The notes: generated by a model not told the origin, from the sequence alone. 64,000 bases of DNA from Microbulbifer sp. ALW1 (GCF_009903625.1 NZ_CP047569.1:1272501-1336500), one strand, 5' to 3'; positions 45,493-54,488 are shown, numbered from the stretch's first letter. Made by a program: numbers and translations.

Positions 45493-46422
45493 GTGCTGGT
45501 TATCTGGCGTTTTATTGACGGCAATCGTGCACACGAGAAGCAGAGCGCTGCGTTGGTCAGTGGCCTTGTGCAGTGTCTGGGGGCGGATGCGCTCGATTGC
45601 CGGGTGATCGACTGTGGTGCGGTCAGGATATCGCTGTGGGGGGGCTTGCCCGCGGCTCTGCAATCGCTGCCTCGCCCCGACTTCATTATTGGTGCGGGTC
45701 ATCGCACCCACTGGCCGGTTCTGCGGGCGCGGCGCCTTTGCGGGGGCCGTAGTGTGGTGATCATGCAGCCGAGCCTGCCGCTTTCCTGGTTTGACTTTGT
45801 GATTGCACCGGAGCACGACCGGCCCCCGGCGCTGGAGAATGTGATCCTGACCCAGGGCGCACTTGCCGAGCCGTTGCCGGAATTGCCGCTGGAGGCGGAT
45901 CGCGGGCTATTGCTGTTTGGCGGTCCCAGCCGGCATTTCCATTGGGACGCGGCCAAGGTGGCGGCGGTGTCGGAGCGGCTGCTGCAGCAGCCTCTGAAAT
46001 GGGTGCTGGCGGATAGCCGCCGCACCCCGGAGGGAACCCTGGAGCAGTATGTGGGCAGCGGGGCCGAGCTGGTGCCCTGGCAGCAGAGTTCCCCGGGATG
46101 GCTGGCAGAGCAGATGGCCCGGGCCGGGCATATCTGGATTACCGGCGACAGTGTATCCATGGTGTTCGAGGCGCTGCAGAGCCGGGCGCAGATCGGCGTG
46201 ATCGCCCAGCCCAGCCGGCGGCCGCGCAACAAAATTCGCGGCGCCATGCAGCGCCTGCTGGATCAGGGGCTGGTGACGGAACAGGTCGAGGCGATGAGCA
46301 TGGATGCATCCACAGCGGATGCGCGGTCGTCTCGCGAACCCTTCAATCAACAGATAAGCTGTGCGCGCGCACTATTGCGCCGTTGCGGTATCAAAACAAT
46401 CGAGGAGCACAGGTATGGTTGA
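45493..46422 (+). CDS. ELM1/DUF1022 family protein (GT-B-like)
   Basis: 309 residues from GTG 45493, four bases after AAGGGGAAA. Similar to the bacterial branch of the mitochondrial fission ELM1 family: VIWRFIDGNRAHEKQSAALVSGL, DFIIGAGHRTHWPVLRARR, LLLFGGPSRHFHWD, WITGDSVSMVFEALQSR and the ending RRPRNKI. The fold and the late GDSVSM-EA motif suggest a sugar transferase or nucleotide-sugar binder. Bacterial members lie in LPS clusters; the reaction is unknown. Its last eight bases overlap the next gene. Confidence 0.85.
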   Translation: MLVIWRFIDGNRAHEKQSAALVSGLVQCLGADALDCRVIDCGAVRISLWGGLPAALQSLPRPDFIIGAGHRTHWPVLRARRLCGGRSVVIMQPSLPLSWFDFVIAPEHDRPPALENVILTQGALAEPLPELPLEADRGLLLFGGPSRHFHWDAAKVAAVSERLLQQPLKWVLADSRRTPEGTLEQYVGSGAELVPWQQSSPGWLAEQMARAGHIWITGDSVSMVFEALQSRAQIGVIAQPSRRPRNKIRGAMQRLLDQGLVTEQVEAMSMDASTADARSSREPFNQQISCARALLRRCGIKTIEEHRYG

Positions 46423-47485
46423 GTTGGCGGAAGGGGCACAGCGGGACAAGCCATTGCGAATTTGCCAACTGTTTACCAGTGTAGAAACCGGCGGGCTGGA
46501 AAAGCATGTGCAGGAGCTCAGCAGCTGGCAATTGCAGAATTGCGAGGCCGAAGTCTACGTGATTGCCCACCCCCGCTATCGGGCCATGTTTCCCGCCGGG
46601 GTCCATTTTCTGGCGGTGAATACCGATCGCGGGCGCCGCAACCCACTACTCAGTTTTGAACTGCTGCGGTTGATGCGTCGCTATCGCTTCGACCTGGTGC
46701 ACGCCCACGCGGCCAAGCCCGCCTACTTGATGCGCCGTCTACAGCGTTGGATTCCAGGCAAGGTGGTACTGACCCGGCACAATGTGGCCAATCCCAAAGA
46801 CAGCCTGTCGAAACATTTCCCGCACCGGATTGCGGTGAGTCAGATGGCGGTGGCCAATTCAGCGCTGCGTTGGCAGGTGATCCCCAATGGCACCCGGTTG
46901 CCGAAGCTCGGTGAGGGTTACCGATCCGTGCTGGACAGTGGCAAACCGGCGGTGATTTCCGTTGCGCGCCTGGTGCCGGCCAAGGGAATTGATCTTCTGC
47001 TTCGGGCCTGGGCCCAGGCGCAGGTCGGGGATGCGGTGCTGTATATCCTCGGCGATGGCCCGCTGCGCGCGGAGCTGGAACGGCTTGGGGATGAGTTGCA
47101 GCTGGGGGAGCGTGTGAAGTTCGTCGGGTTCCAATCCCATGTTGCCGACTGGATGTCGGTGGCGGATCTGATGGTCGTCGCCTCAAGCAAGGAGGGCGCG
47201 CCTTATACCGTGGCCGAGGCGCTGCTGGCGGGCTGCCCGTTGGTTTCCACCCATGTGGGCAATGTGGCCGAAAATATTCCGGCGTCCTACCTGGTCGACA
47301 TCGGCGATACTGCCGGGCTCGCAGTAAAACTGACGTCGGCGCTGGGGGACCTGGAACAGCTGCGGGACAATTACAGCCCTTATTTTGCCCGCGCCCGCGA
47401 GCGCCTGACCCTGGATGCGATGGCGACGGAAACCATGAAAGTGTACCGGACCGCACTGGCGTCAGCGCCATTAGTGACAGAATGA
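46415..47485 (+). CDS. Glycosyltransferase family 4 (GT-B), first copy
   Basis: 356 residues from ATG 46415 with GAGGAG upstream, inside the end of the ELM1 gene. N-domain motifs are ICQLFTSVETGGLEKHVQEL and DLVHAHAAKPAYLMRRL. The GT4 C-domain has ISVARLVPAKGIDLLLRAWA, LYILGDGPLRAELERLG, VKFVGFQSHVADWMSVADLM and the donor site SKEGAPYTVAEALLAGCPLVST. It transfers a sugar from a nucleotide donor in the cytosol during core or O-chain assembly. Donor and acceptor are unknown. Confidence 0.93.
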   Translation: MVELAEGAQRDKPLRICQLFTSVETGGLEKHVQELSSWQLQNCEAEVYVIAHPRYRAMFPAGVHFLAVNTDRGRRNPLLSFELLRLMRRYRFDLVHAHAAKPAYLMRRLQRWIPGKVVLTRHNVANPKDSLSKHFPHRIAVSQMAVANSALRWQVIPNGTRLPKLGEGYRSVLDSGKPAVISVARLVPAKGIDLLLRAWAQAQVGDAVLYILGDGPLRAELERLGDELQLGERVKFVGFQSHVADWMSVADLMVVASSKEGAPYTVAEALLAGCPLVSTHVGNVAENIPASYLVDIGDTAGLAVKLTSALGDLEQLRDNYSPYFARARERLTLDAMATETMKVYRTALASAPLVTE

Positions 47486-47542
47486 ACGGCCGGGTGTCGG
47501 GTGTCGGGTGCGGGGTGCTAGGTATAAGTGGCTGGCGTTGCC

Positions 47543-48214
47543 TCAGCGCCGGCGACTGATGTCCTCTGCTTCTTCCCAGGTCATTGCGCGGTCTGAGGTT
47601 TCCCACTCCACCCGCGCCCACATGCGCTTGATTCTGCGCTCCAGATAGCGATTCCGGGAGCCCTCGAAAATTTCGGCAAACGGCAGGAAGGCGGACCGAC
47701 CAAGGCCATCGATCAGCACCAGTCGGGGATTTTCCCGCGTCTCGCGGATGACCAGATTGTGGGGCAGCAGGTTCTTGGTCATCACTCCCGACAATCGCAG
47801 CCAGTCCGCAAACTCGCTGAGCGCGCGGCGAATGGTTTCATCCAGGCCGTAGAGTTGGAGGTAGCGCTCCAGGGTCATTGCCGGTTCACCACTGCTGTCC
47901 AGTATTAGCTCGGAAACGGATCCTGGGCCCGCGCTAGTGTCCTCGATACCGTACCAGCGCGGCAGGTGTTGCCAGACGATGCTGTCTGCGGCCGCGTTTT
48001 TTAATGCTTTCTGGTGGTAGCCCTCGCGCTCGCGCGCGTTGTCATCAAACTGGTCGTCCCCGAACAGTTTCTTGTACCAGGGGGCTCGCGCACGCAGTTC
48101 CCCAACACGCCCCGGAATCATCACCTTGATGCAGCGCTCCGGGTGTTCGGGATGGCGGTAGCAGTGGCGGTTGCCACCGGAGGCGAAGGGACGCTGCTCT
48201 CTCAGATCAATCAA
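47543..48214 (-). CDS. YrbL family kinase-fold protein
   Basis: 223 residues. Starts IDLREQRPFASGGNRHCYRHP, resembling a glycine-rich loop, then CIKVMIPG (putative ATP lysine), and LLPHNLVIRE with LVLIDGLG in the place of the catalytic and DFG-like loops. E. coli YrbL is PhoP-regulated with an unclear role; the family is protein-kinase-like. Here it sits 47 bases downstream of a glycosyltransferase on the same strand within LPS genes, so a role as sugar kinase or in LPS modification is possible but unproven. Confidence 0.85.
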   Translation of the reverse strand: MIDLREQRPFASGGNRHCYRHPEHPERCIKVMIPGRVGELRARAPWYKKLFGDDQFDDNAREREGYHQKALKNAAADSIVWQHLPRWYGIEDTSAGPGSVSELILDSSGEPAMTLERYLQLYGLDETIRRALSEFADWLRLSGVMTKNLLPHNLVIRETRENPRLVLIDGLGRSAFLPFAEIFEGSRNRYLERRIKRMWARVEWETSDRAMTWEEAEDISRRR

Positions 48215-48261
48215 TGGTTACTGTCTCTCTTTTTCAATACTTCCGGCACTATTTTCCCGCA

Positions 48262-49461
48262 CTAATTTCCGGTACTGGATTTCCCGGTATTGGCTCCTTC
48301 TGCCAGCAGCTGCTGATACAGGGCCAGGGTGCGTGCGACCATGTGATCGAGGGTGAACTCTGAGGGTAGCTCTGGGGAGAGCTTAGGGGAGAACTCAGGA
48401 GGGAGTTCAGGGGAGAGCCGCGCTGCCCCTGTCTGTGCCAGTAATCTGCGGGTTGTTGCCAGTAATTGTTCGCGGTTGCCATTCTCCACCAGGCCATCTG
48501 GAAAGCAGGCGCGCAGGGATTCGGCTGGACCGCCAATGTCATAGCCGATTATCGGCGTGCCCATGGCCGCCGCTTCTATCACGGTGCGCCCGAACGGCTC
48601 CGGGGTTTTCGACAGGTTATAGACCAAGGTGGATTGTCGGTACCATTCGCGGATATCGCTGCGGTGGCCGGTAAACGTGATCCTGTCCCGAACGCCCAGC
48701 TCGCTGGCCAGCGCTTGGAGTTCGTCGGCGTAGTGCTCTTTGTTTTTTTCCGCACCGCCGAGAATGATGCCCTGTATATCCTGATATTTTCCGTCCCCGC
48801 CGCTGCCCGTCAGTTCGGCAATCATGTGAATAAAATCTTCCTGTCCCTTCCAGCGGGTCAGGCGCCCTGGCAAAAGCAGCCAGCGGCGGTCGCGCAGCTC
48901 GGGGAATTCACCCAGTGTGGTTTCCTGCCAGTCCGCGGGCACCGGCAGCTCCGGTGAGAACTCGCGGGTGTCCACACCGCGGTAGATCACTTGCGGCTCT
49001 GCCCGCAGGTCTGACGAATAATTGTCCAGCAGGTAGCGTTTGACGCAATCGGAAATGGCGATGACCTGCTCGGTCCGGGCCATGATCGCGCTGTAGCGAT
49101 TGATGGAGTAAAGGCCGTGGGCGGTGCTCACCAGTCGCGGTCGCGTCTTCGGGTCGAGCTTTTTCCACGCGAGGTAAGTGAGCCAGGCGGGTACCCGGGA
49201 GCGCAGGTGCAGGATATCCGGCTGTAGGTCCCGGATCAGGCGTCGCAGGGGGCGCACCTGGCAGAGGCTGGTCAGCGATTTTTTGTGCACCGGCAGGGTG
49301 ATGTGCCGGCTGCCTTCCATTTCCAACTGTTTGACCAGACGTCCGCCGCTGGAAATAACGATGGATTCGTGACCGGCGTGCACCAGGGCACGGGCCAGGT
49401 CCAGGGTGCCCCTTTCTACGCCGCCGGAGTTGAGGGCGGGCAATAGCTGGATGACTTTCAA
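48262..49461 (-). CDS. Glycosyltransferase family 4 (GT-B), second copy
   Basis: 399 residues. MKVIQLLPALNSGGVERGTLDLARAL, LRSRVPAWLTYLAWKKLDPK, LLPGRLTRWKGQEDFIHMIA, ILGGAEKNKEHYADEL and the donor motif SKTPEPFGRTVIEAAAMGTP place it with WaaG-like or GT4 enzymes. Near the C-terminus a Ser/Pro/Glu repeat (SPELPPEFSPKLSPELPSEF, coded around 48357-48418) interrupts the last helix and may be a recent slippage insert. The acceptor is unknown. Leads YrbL in the same direction. Confidence 0.92.
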   Translation of the reverse strand: MKVIQLLPALNSGGVERGTLDLARALVHAGHESIVISSGGRLVKQLEMEGSRHITLPVHKKSLTSLCQVRPLRRLIRDLQPDILHLRSRVPAWLTYLAWKKLDPKTRPRLVSTAHGLYSINRYSAIMARTEQVIAISDCVKRYLLDNYSSDLRAEPQVIYRGVDTREFSPELPVPADWQETTLGEFPELRDRRWLLLPGRLTRWKGQEDFIHMIAELTGSGGDGKYQDIQGIILGGAEKNKEHYADELQALASELGVRDRITFTGHRSDIREWYRQSTLVYNLSKTPEPFGRTVIEAAAMGTPIIGYDIGGPAESLRACFPDGLVENGNREQLLATTRRLLAQTGAARLSPELPPEFSPKLSPELPSEFTLDHMVARTLALYQQLLAEGANTGKSSTGN

Positions 49462-49785
49462 AATGCACTTCCCGCTGACCGGTTAAACAATGGTTCGGGG
49501 AGTCACTCAAATGCTCCTCGACGCGCGGATTATAGGGGACAAGGGCGGGGGTAACGCAAAGGGCTCCTTGTCCGAGCAGGTGAAGGGGGCTGGTGCCAGC
49601 CGCAGTCCGGTGACCTTAGTCTGGTTGACTTGGACGCCTGTGCGGTGAAAACTTCGGGCATTGAGTCGCGTCAGCGGGGCGCGAAGATAGCGTAGAATGC
49701 GGCGAGGTGCGGGATTTGGTCCCGCGGCGCTTGACCTCGCGTACGTTCACTTTCATCACCATCGCCGATACCGATTTTTAAACTG
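49462..49785. promoter_or_regulatory. Divergent promoter region and structured waaA leader
   Basis: No gene is seen. TAGAAT (49694-49699) with a GC-rich discriminator could be the waaA -10. Directly after it, 49702-49740 forms a nested hairpin: outer stem GCGAGGT/ACCTCGC and inner stem GCGGGA/TCCCGC. It would lie at the 5' end of the waaA transcript. Confidence 0.45.
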
Positions 49786-51123
49786 ATGCGCCACATTTAC
49801 ACATGGTTTTTCCGCCTCTCCCTGCCGTTGATGCTGCTGCATCTGTGGTGGCGTGGCCGGGCCGACCCGGCTTACCGCAAGCGCTGGAGTGAGCGTTTTG
49901 GGCTGGTACCTTCCCGGCCCGGTGCCCGCCGCCGCTGGCGCGAGCGCTTTGGTGTGGTACCGGACCGCGCCAGCCGTGCGCCGCTGATCTGGATTCACTC
50001 GGTTTCGGTGGGAGAAACTCTCGCCGCCATTCCCCTGATTGAAGCCCTGGCCGCTCGTCACACACAGTGGCAGTGGCTGGTGACTACTACCACCCCAACC
50101 GGCTCCCAGCGCGTGCACGATGCCCTGGAGCCACTGCTCAATGGGCGCCTGCTGCACTACTACATGCCGTTCGATTTGCCCGAGTGCCTGTCGCCGTTTG
50201 TGGATGCTCTGCGCCCGAATATTCTGGTCAGTATGGAAACGGAACTGTGGCCGAACCTGCTGGCGGTGTGCAGCAGTCGCAATATGCCGTCGATCTTGGT
50301 CAATGGCCGCCTGAGCGCCAAGTCAGCGCGGGGATACGGTCACTTTGCCGGTCTGAGCCGCAGTATGCTGAATCACCTAACCCTGATACTGGCGCAGTAC
50401 CCGGCAGATGCGGAGCGCTTTATTGAACTGGGGATGCCGGCGGAGCGGGTGACCGCGGTGGGCAATATCAAGTTTGACCTGCATATCGGGTCTGGCCTGA
50501 TCAGCGAGGCTCAGGCGCTGTCGCACCAGTGGCGAGGGAATAGCCGCCGGCCGGTGTGGCTGGCAGCGAGTACCCATGCGGGGGAAGACGAGCTGGTGCT
50601 GGCGGCTTACGAGATCCTGCGCCGGGATTTCCCGGATCTGCTGCTGGTGCTGGTGCCGAGACATCCGGTGCGCTTCGATGGTGTGGCCCGCCTGTGCCGC
50701 GAGCAGAACTTGAGTGCCGTGCGACGCAGTGACGGCGTGGCTCCCGGCGCGAACGATCAGGTGCTGCTGGGGGATACCATGGGTGAACTGCTGCGTTTTT
50801 ACGGTGCCTGCGATGTCGCCTTTGTCGGGGGCAGTCTGGTGCCTGTCGGCGGGCACAATATGATCGAGCCGGCGGCCTGGGGCGTTCCTATTGTGTGCGG
50901 GCCGCACCTGCACAATTTCAGTACCGTGTCCGCGCTGATGCGGGAGTCCGGTGGTCTGGTGGTGGCTGAAGACCCGGCGCAGATGGCCGCCGAAGTCGGA
51001 GTCTGGCTCGGCGACCCGGAGCGTCGCATGGCCGCGGGCAACAGTGCGCGGGAAGTGGCGGCGCAGAACAGCGGTGCGCTGGCGCGCACGGTGGATGAAA
51101 TTGAAGTGTTGATGCGGGGGTGA
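49786..51123 (+). CDS. waaA: Kdo transferase WaaA with internal 17-residue duplication
   Basis: 445 residues. Transfers Kdo to lipid IVA on the inner membrane. Motifs are SVSVGETLAAIPLIEAL with the catalytic base at E77 (E. coli E60), TTTTPTGSQRVHDAL, VSMETELWPNLLA, NIKFDL and VPVGGHNMIEPAAWGVPIVCGP. Residues 33-49 and 50-66 are tandem copies of an RWxERFGxVP unit, which alone accounts for the 17-residue shift against E. coli. An N-terminal membrane helix is present. With kdkA nearby, single-Kdo transfer is likely (inference). Confidence 0.95.
   Translation: MRHIYTWFFRLSLPLMLLHLWWRGRADPAYRKRWSERFGLVPSRPGARRRWRERFGVVPDRASRAPLIWIHSVSVGETLAAIPLIEALAARHTQWQWLVTTTTPTGSQRVHDALEPLLNGRLLHYYMPFDLPECLSPFVDALRPNILVSMETELWPNLLAVCSSRNMPSILVNGRLSAKSARGYGHFAGLSRSMLNHLTLILAQYPADAERFIELGMPAERVTAVGNIKFDLHIGSGLISEAQALSHQWRGNSRRPVWLAASTHAGEDELVLAAYEILRRDFPDLLLVLVPRHPVRFDGVARLCREQNLSAVRRSDGVAPGANDQVLLGDTMGELLRFYGACDVAFVGGSLVPVGGHNMIEPAAWGVPIVCGPHLHNFSTVSALMRESGGLVVAEDPAQMAAEVGVWLGDPERRMAAGNSAREVAAQNSGALARTVDEIEVLMRG
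49882..49983 (+). repeat. 51-bp tandem duplication within waaA
   Basis: Two adjacent 51-base units encode RWSERFGLVPSRPGARR and RWRERFGVVPDRASRAP. The second ends right before the catalytic loop. The DNA copies have diverged at many sites, so the duplication is not very recent. Confidence 0.85.
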
Positions 51124-51157
51124 GTCGCCCCGGTTGGTTGTCTGTTGCCAGAACAGT

Positions 51158-51196
51158 AAAAAGGGCCGGATGCGCGATGCACCCGGCCCTTTTTTG
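51158..51196 (+). terminator. Terminator of waaA
   Basis: AAAAAGGGCCGG/CCGGCCCTTTTTT stem followed by T. It is convergent with the glycosyltransferase at 51260. A short tandem repeat of an ATGGCCCCC-GCGGCTTGTT unit follows (51200-51248). Confidence 0.9.
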
Positions 51197-51259
51197 TTAA
51201 TGGCCCCCGGCGGCTTGTTAATGGCCCCCGCGGCTTGTTGATAGCCCCAGTGGCGGTTT

Positions 51260-52186
51260 CTAGTGTTTGTCGGTCGCTTTGCGCACGCTGCTGCGAATCT
51301 GGGTGTTCAGCTTGCTGCCGGTATAGCGGCCTTTGCTGATATGGCGGATACGGTAAACCCCTGGGATATCCAACGGCTCACCCTGGGTCCCCAGCAGCCA
51401 GCGAAAGGCGCGGTCCTCGTGGGCCTTGCACCAGCTGGCCGCCGGCCTTTGGTAGTAAGCCAAGCTGTCGCAGTAGCCGCCGGCGCGGGCGATATCGCCG
51501 TGGGCAATCTGCAGTGGACCAGTAGCGCGGTCGCGGGTTTGCTCCACAAACAGCGAGTCGTCGATATCGATGACCCGCAAATCCTGCGGATCGAAGTTCA
51601 GCATGGGGTCGTCATCCTCCAGCAGCGAGGTGATGCGCTCGCGCAGGGGGAACACCAGGCTGTCGTTGCGGCCCTGCAGCTGCTCCGCCAGCTGGTCGAT
51701 GCACTGCTCGCGGAACATCAGGTCGCAATCGGTAAACCAGATCCAGTCGGCCTTGGTGGCCAGGGCCGCCTGATTGCGGCCGATCGCGCGGCGGTACAGG
51801 GATTCCTTCGGCAGCTCACACCAGTTCCAGGTCACCCCGGGCACCTCTTGCTTGGCGAAAAAGTCGAGTACGGCGGCGGTGCGGGTGTCTTCGCCGTTGT
51901 AGTACACCGTCATGGTCACGGTGGCTTTTGTGGGCGGAAAGAGTGCCAGGGAGCTCAACTGGTAAATCAGGAAGTGGGAGTACTGCCAGCAGTGGCTGAC
52001 GATTTCAATATCCAGCTTGCCACTGCGCGCTGCGCGTTGCTCTTTTCCCGGCAGTGGTTTTTGAAACAGCGAGGCGGGCACCCAGCCGCTGGCGGCGAGA
52101 CGCAGGAAACGGCTGACGATGGGATCAGACCAGTGTTTTTTCAGGTCGACGCTGGGAGAATCAGTGTGATCAGAATTACTTGGCAT
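51260..52186 (-). CDS. Glycosyltransferase family A-like protein
   Basis: 308 residues. The centre reads VTMTVYYNGEDTRTAAVLDFF, then RAIGRNQAALATKADWIWFTDCDLMF with a DxD-type nucleotide-sugar site (DCD), and YCDSLAYYQRPAASWCKAHEDRAF near the end, where HED-RA could be the catalytic acid region. A GT-A fold is likely. No clear ribosome site precedes the ATG. It is downstream of the GT2 gene at 52275 on the same strand, with 88 bases between. Donor and acceptor are unknown. Confidence 0.8.
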   Translation of the reverse strand: MPSNSDHTDSPSVDLKKHWSDPIVSRFLRLAASGWVPASLFQKPLPGKEQRAARSGKLDIEIVSHCWQYSHFLIYQLSSLALFPPTKATVTMTVYYNGEDTRTAAVLDFFAKQEVPGVTWNWCELPKESLYRRAIGRNQAALATKADWIWFTDCDLMFREQCIDQLAEQLQGRNDSLVFPLRERITSLLEDDDPMLNFDPQDLRVIDIDDSLFVEQTRDRATGPLQIAHGDIARAGGYCDSLAYYQRPAASWCKAHEDRAFRWLLGTQGEPLDIPGVYRIRHISKGRYTGSKLNTQIRSSVRKATDKH

Positions 52187-52274
52187 GGCGCTATCTTGTC
52201 AAAGTGAGGCGGATATACATTCGAAAACCGCCGGTTAATACTTGGGAACACAGGTTCGGGAGGGGGCGATGGCC

Positions 52275-53135
52275 TCAGTCTGTCAGCCCGCCGTTTTTTG
52301 TCCCCGGTTGATAACCGGCATCCAGCAACTGGCGAATCCCCTGGGGTGTTTCAATGATGCGCTCTTTGGCCACCCGCAGGCGCAGGGCCTTGTTGCGGGC
52401 AACGATTTCCGGGTCGGCGTAGCCGCGGGGGTGGTCCAGGTGTACGCAGACGGCATCAAAGCGCACATGGCGGGGCTTGATGCCGGCGTTCTCAAGGCGC
52501 ACCCCGAATTCCCGGTCCAGTCCGCCCCAGGCCATGCGCTCGTCGAAGCCATTCACCTTGAGGATGTCGTCCCGCCAGGCAGAGGCATTGGAGCCCTTGA
52601 GGTTGCAGGCGGTGGGGGTGATGCGGTTGAGCAGCGGCGCCCAGCGCGGCGTTGCGCGGAGTTTCAGGGTCTTGCGCCGGGCCTTCAGGCCGTGCTCCCT
52701 GAGCCACTGGAAATCGAAGCAGCGCCCGGACAGGATGTCGTCCCGGGTGATGGCTTCGCTGGTGCTCATGGGCAACTTGAAGTAGCTGCCGGAGAGGAAG
52801 TAGCCCCGCTCGGCACGGCGTTTGTGTACTTCCAGAAAGTCCGCCCGCGGTATGCAGTCGCCGTCGGTGAACACAATATAGTCACCGCGAGCCTCGAGAA
52901 TGGCCTTGTTGAGGATGCGGCATTTGCGGAAGCCGTCATCTTTCTGCCAGACATGGCGAATATCCAGTCCCGTCTCCTCCCGCAGGCGCGCGACCAGTTC
53001 GGCGGTGTCACTACGGGAGCCGTCATCGGCAACAATCACTTCCAGAGCCTGTTCGGTTTGGCAACTGTATCCCCACAGCACTTTTTCCAGCCATTCGGGG
53101 GAGTTGTACGTGGTCATGATGACAGACAGTTTCAT
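52275..53135 (-). CDS. Glycosyltransferase family 2, chondroitin-polymerase-like layout
   Basis: 286 residues from ATG 53135 (MKLSVIMTTYNSPEWLEKVL); a longer in-frame start adds non-conserved sequence. GT-A signatures are VIVADDGSRSDTAELV, VFTDGDCIPRADFLEVHKRR and the second-domain GSNASAWRDDILKVNGFDER with AWGGLDREFGVRLENAG. This DGDC plus WGxxDxEF pattern is found in N-terminal GT2 with a galactosyltransferase-type C-terminal motif. It probably adds a hexose or hexosamine in LPS assembly. The substrate is unknown. Confidence 0.88.
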   Translation of the reverse strand: MKLSVIMTTYNSPEWLEKVLWGYSCQTEQALEVIVADDGSRSDTAELVARLREETGLDIRHVWQKDDGFRKCRILNKAILEARGDYIVFTDGDCIPRADFLEVHKRRAERGYFLSGSYFKLPMSTSEAITRDDILSGRCFDFQWLREHGLKARRKTLKLRATPRWAPLLNRITPTACNLKGSNASAWRDDILKVNGFDERMAWGGLDREFGVRLENAGIKPRHVRFDAVCVHLDHPRGYADPEIVARNKALRLRVAKERIIETPQGIRQLLDAGYQPGTKNGGLTD

Positions 53136-53588
53136 GGGCTTCTGCGGTTGGTTGGCGTGGTTGATGGGAGAGTGTGACTCGGTGTGCTGCCAGGCGGAGA
53201 ATCGGGCATTGCCGGGCGGGAAATCGGGGCCGCTGAGCATATACCAACAATCCGGCTATTGCGAACGCGCGGGCGGAGCCGGTTGACCGGGCAGTGCTGC
53301 CTGTTTTCGGGCCTGATTCCGTGCCGGGTTCCTGAGTGACTCCGGGCTTAAAAGCCGCCAAGTTTAAGGTGTTGGCCAGGGCTTTGCACCCGGAGTGGGC
53401 GGTTGACGGGTCAATTTGGGATAGGGTTCATTTCGGTTAATAGAGTCACGGCACGCCCCCCGGGTGATTTGGTATGCTGTACCGGTTGCAACCGCCTCCG
53501 GTGATGGCCCGGCGGTGATAGCCCGGCGGTGATAGCCCGGTTCCTGTCCTTCGACGTCTACCACCCGATTTTAACCACTCGAGCCCCC
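53136..53588. promoter_or_regulatory. Divergent intergenic region between two glycosyltransferase genes
   Basis: 453 bases without a supported gene. Near the right edge are three tandem copies of a CGGTGATRGCCCGG unit (about 53499-53541). Promoters for both directions should lie here but none is convincing. Confidence 0.35.
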
Positions 53589-54488
53589 ATGCATATTTTT
53601 GTCTTTTCCTACAATCGCGGCCCGTTTCTCGAAAACTGCATCAGCTCCATCGAAGACTGTGCGCCGCAATGCCAGCTGACGGTCATTGACGATGGCAGCG
53701 ATGATCCGGAGACCCGCCGTGTGCTGGCGGAGATTGCCAAGCGGCACCAGGTGATCGACAAAACTGCCGAGAGTGGCCACAAACTCGGTGGCCTCTACGC
53801 CAATATGCAGGCGGCCTTTGAAATGGCCGCTGACGATGCCCTTATCTGCTTTCTGCAGGATGACACCCAGATGGTGCGCCGGCTATCCGATGAGGATATT
53901 CAGGAGCTGCGGCAGAACTTTGCGGATCAGCCGGACCTGGGGTTCATTTCACCGGCATTTGTACGCGGTATTTCCCTGAAAAAAGCGGCCAACCAGGATT
54001 TCCGTTTCGATCGTGAGCGCGGCTTCTGGTTCTGGTATCCGCGCAAGCGCTCAACCGGGACCTGGTTCTCCGCACTGCTGATTGCCGACCCCCGGCGCCT
54101 GCGCCAGGTGGACTGGTCTTTCGAGGTGGGTGAATCGGTAAACAACCGCAAGGCCGCGAAAATTTTCTGCCGCATGGCGCGGATGCGCGCTCCCTTCTCC
54201 ATGTGGCTGCCGAACGGCCGCGCCTATCGCGGCAAACAGAAATCCCTGGCCCTGCGCTTTGGTGAATGGTCCCGGCGCTGCGGCCTCTACCCGCTGGAGA
54301 TCATGACGGATCAGCAGGCGGAGAATCTCAAGCTGGCGGATCCTGCCCGGTTGCCGGTGGCTGAAGAGTTCCTCAAACCTACCCGTGGCGCGCTCAAGAC
54401 GCCCTGGGCCTATGACCCGATGCAGGGGGCCGGTTGGCTCAAGCTGCTGGATCGCCTGGAGCGCAAATTGCGCGGACTTTTTCGCTGA
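53589..54488 (+). CDS. GT2-type glycosyltransferase
   Basis: 299 residues from ATG 53589. The start MHIFVFSYNRGPFLENCISSIE and LTVIDDGSDDPETRRVL are GT-A nucleotide-sugar elements, LICFLQDDTQMV holds the metal-binding acidic pair, and RKRSTGTWFSALLIADPRRL plus the C-terminal YPLEIMTDQQAENLKLADPARLP region are not family-specific. An LPS or surface-glycan role is inferred from the neighbours. kdkA follows after 186 bases with its own possible promoter. Confidence 0.82.
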   Translation: MHIFVFSYNRGPFLENCISSIEDCAPQCQLTVIDDGSDDPETRRVLAEIAKRHQVIDKTAESGHKLGGLYANMQAAFEMAADDALICFLQDDTQMVRRLSDEDIQELRQNFADQPDLGFISPAFVRGISLKKAANQDFRFDRERGFWFWYPRKRSTGTWFSALLIADPRRLRQVDWSFEVGESVNNRKAAKIFCRMARMRAPFSMWLPNGRAYRGKQKSLALRFGEWSRRCGLYPLEIMTDQQAENLKLADPARLPVAEEFLKPTRGALKTPWAYDPMQGAGWLKLLDRLERKLRGLFR

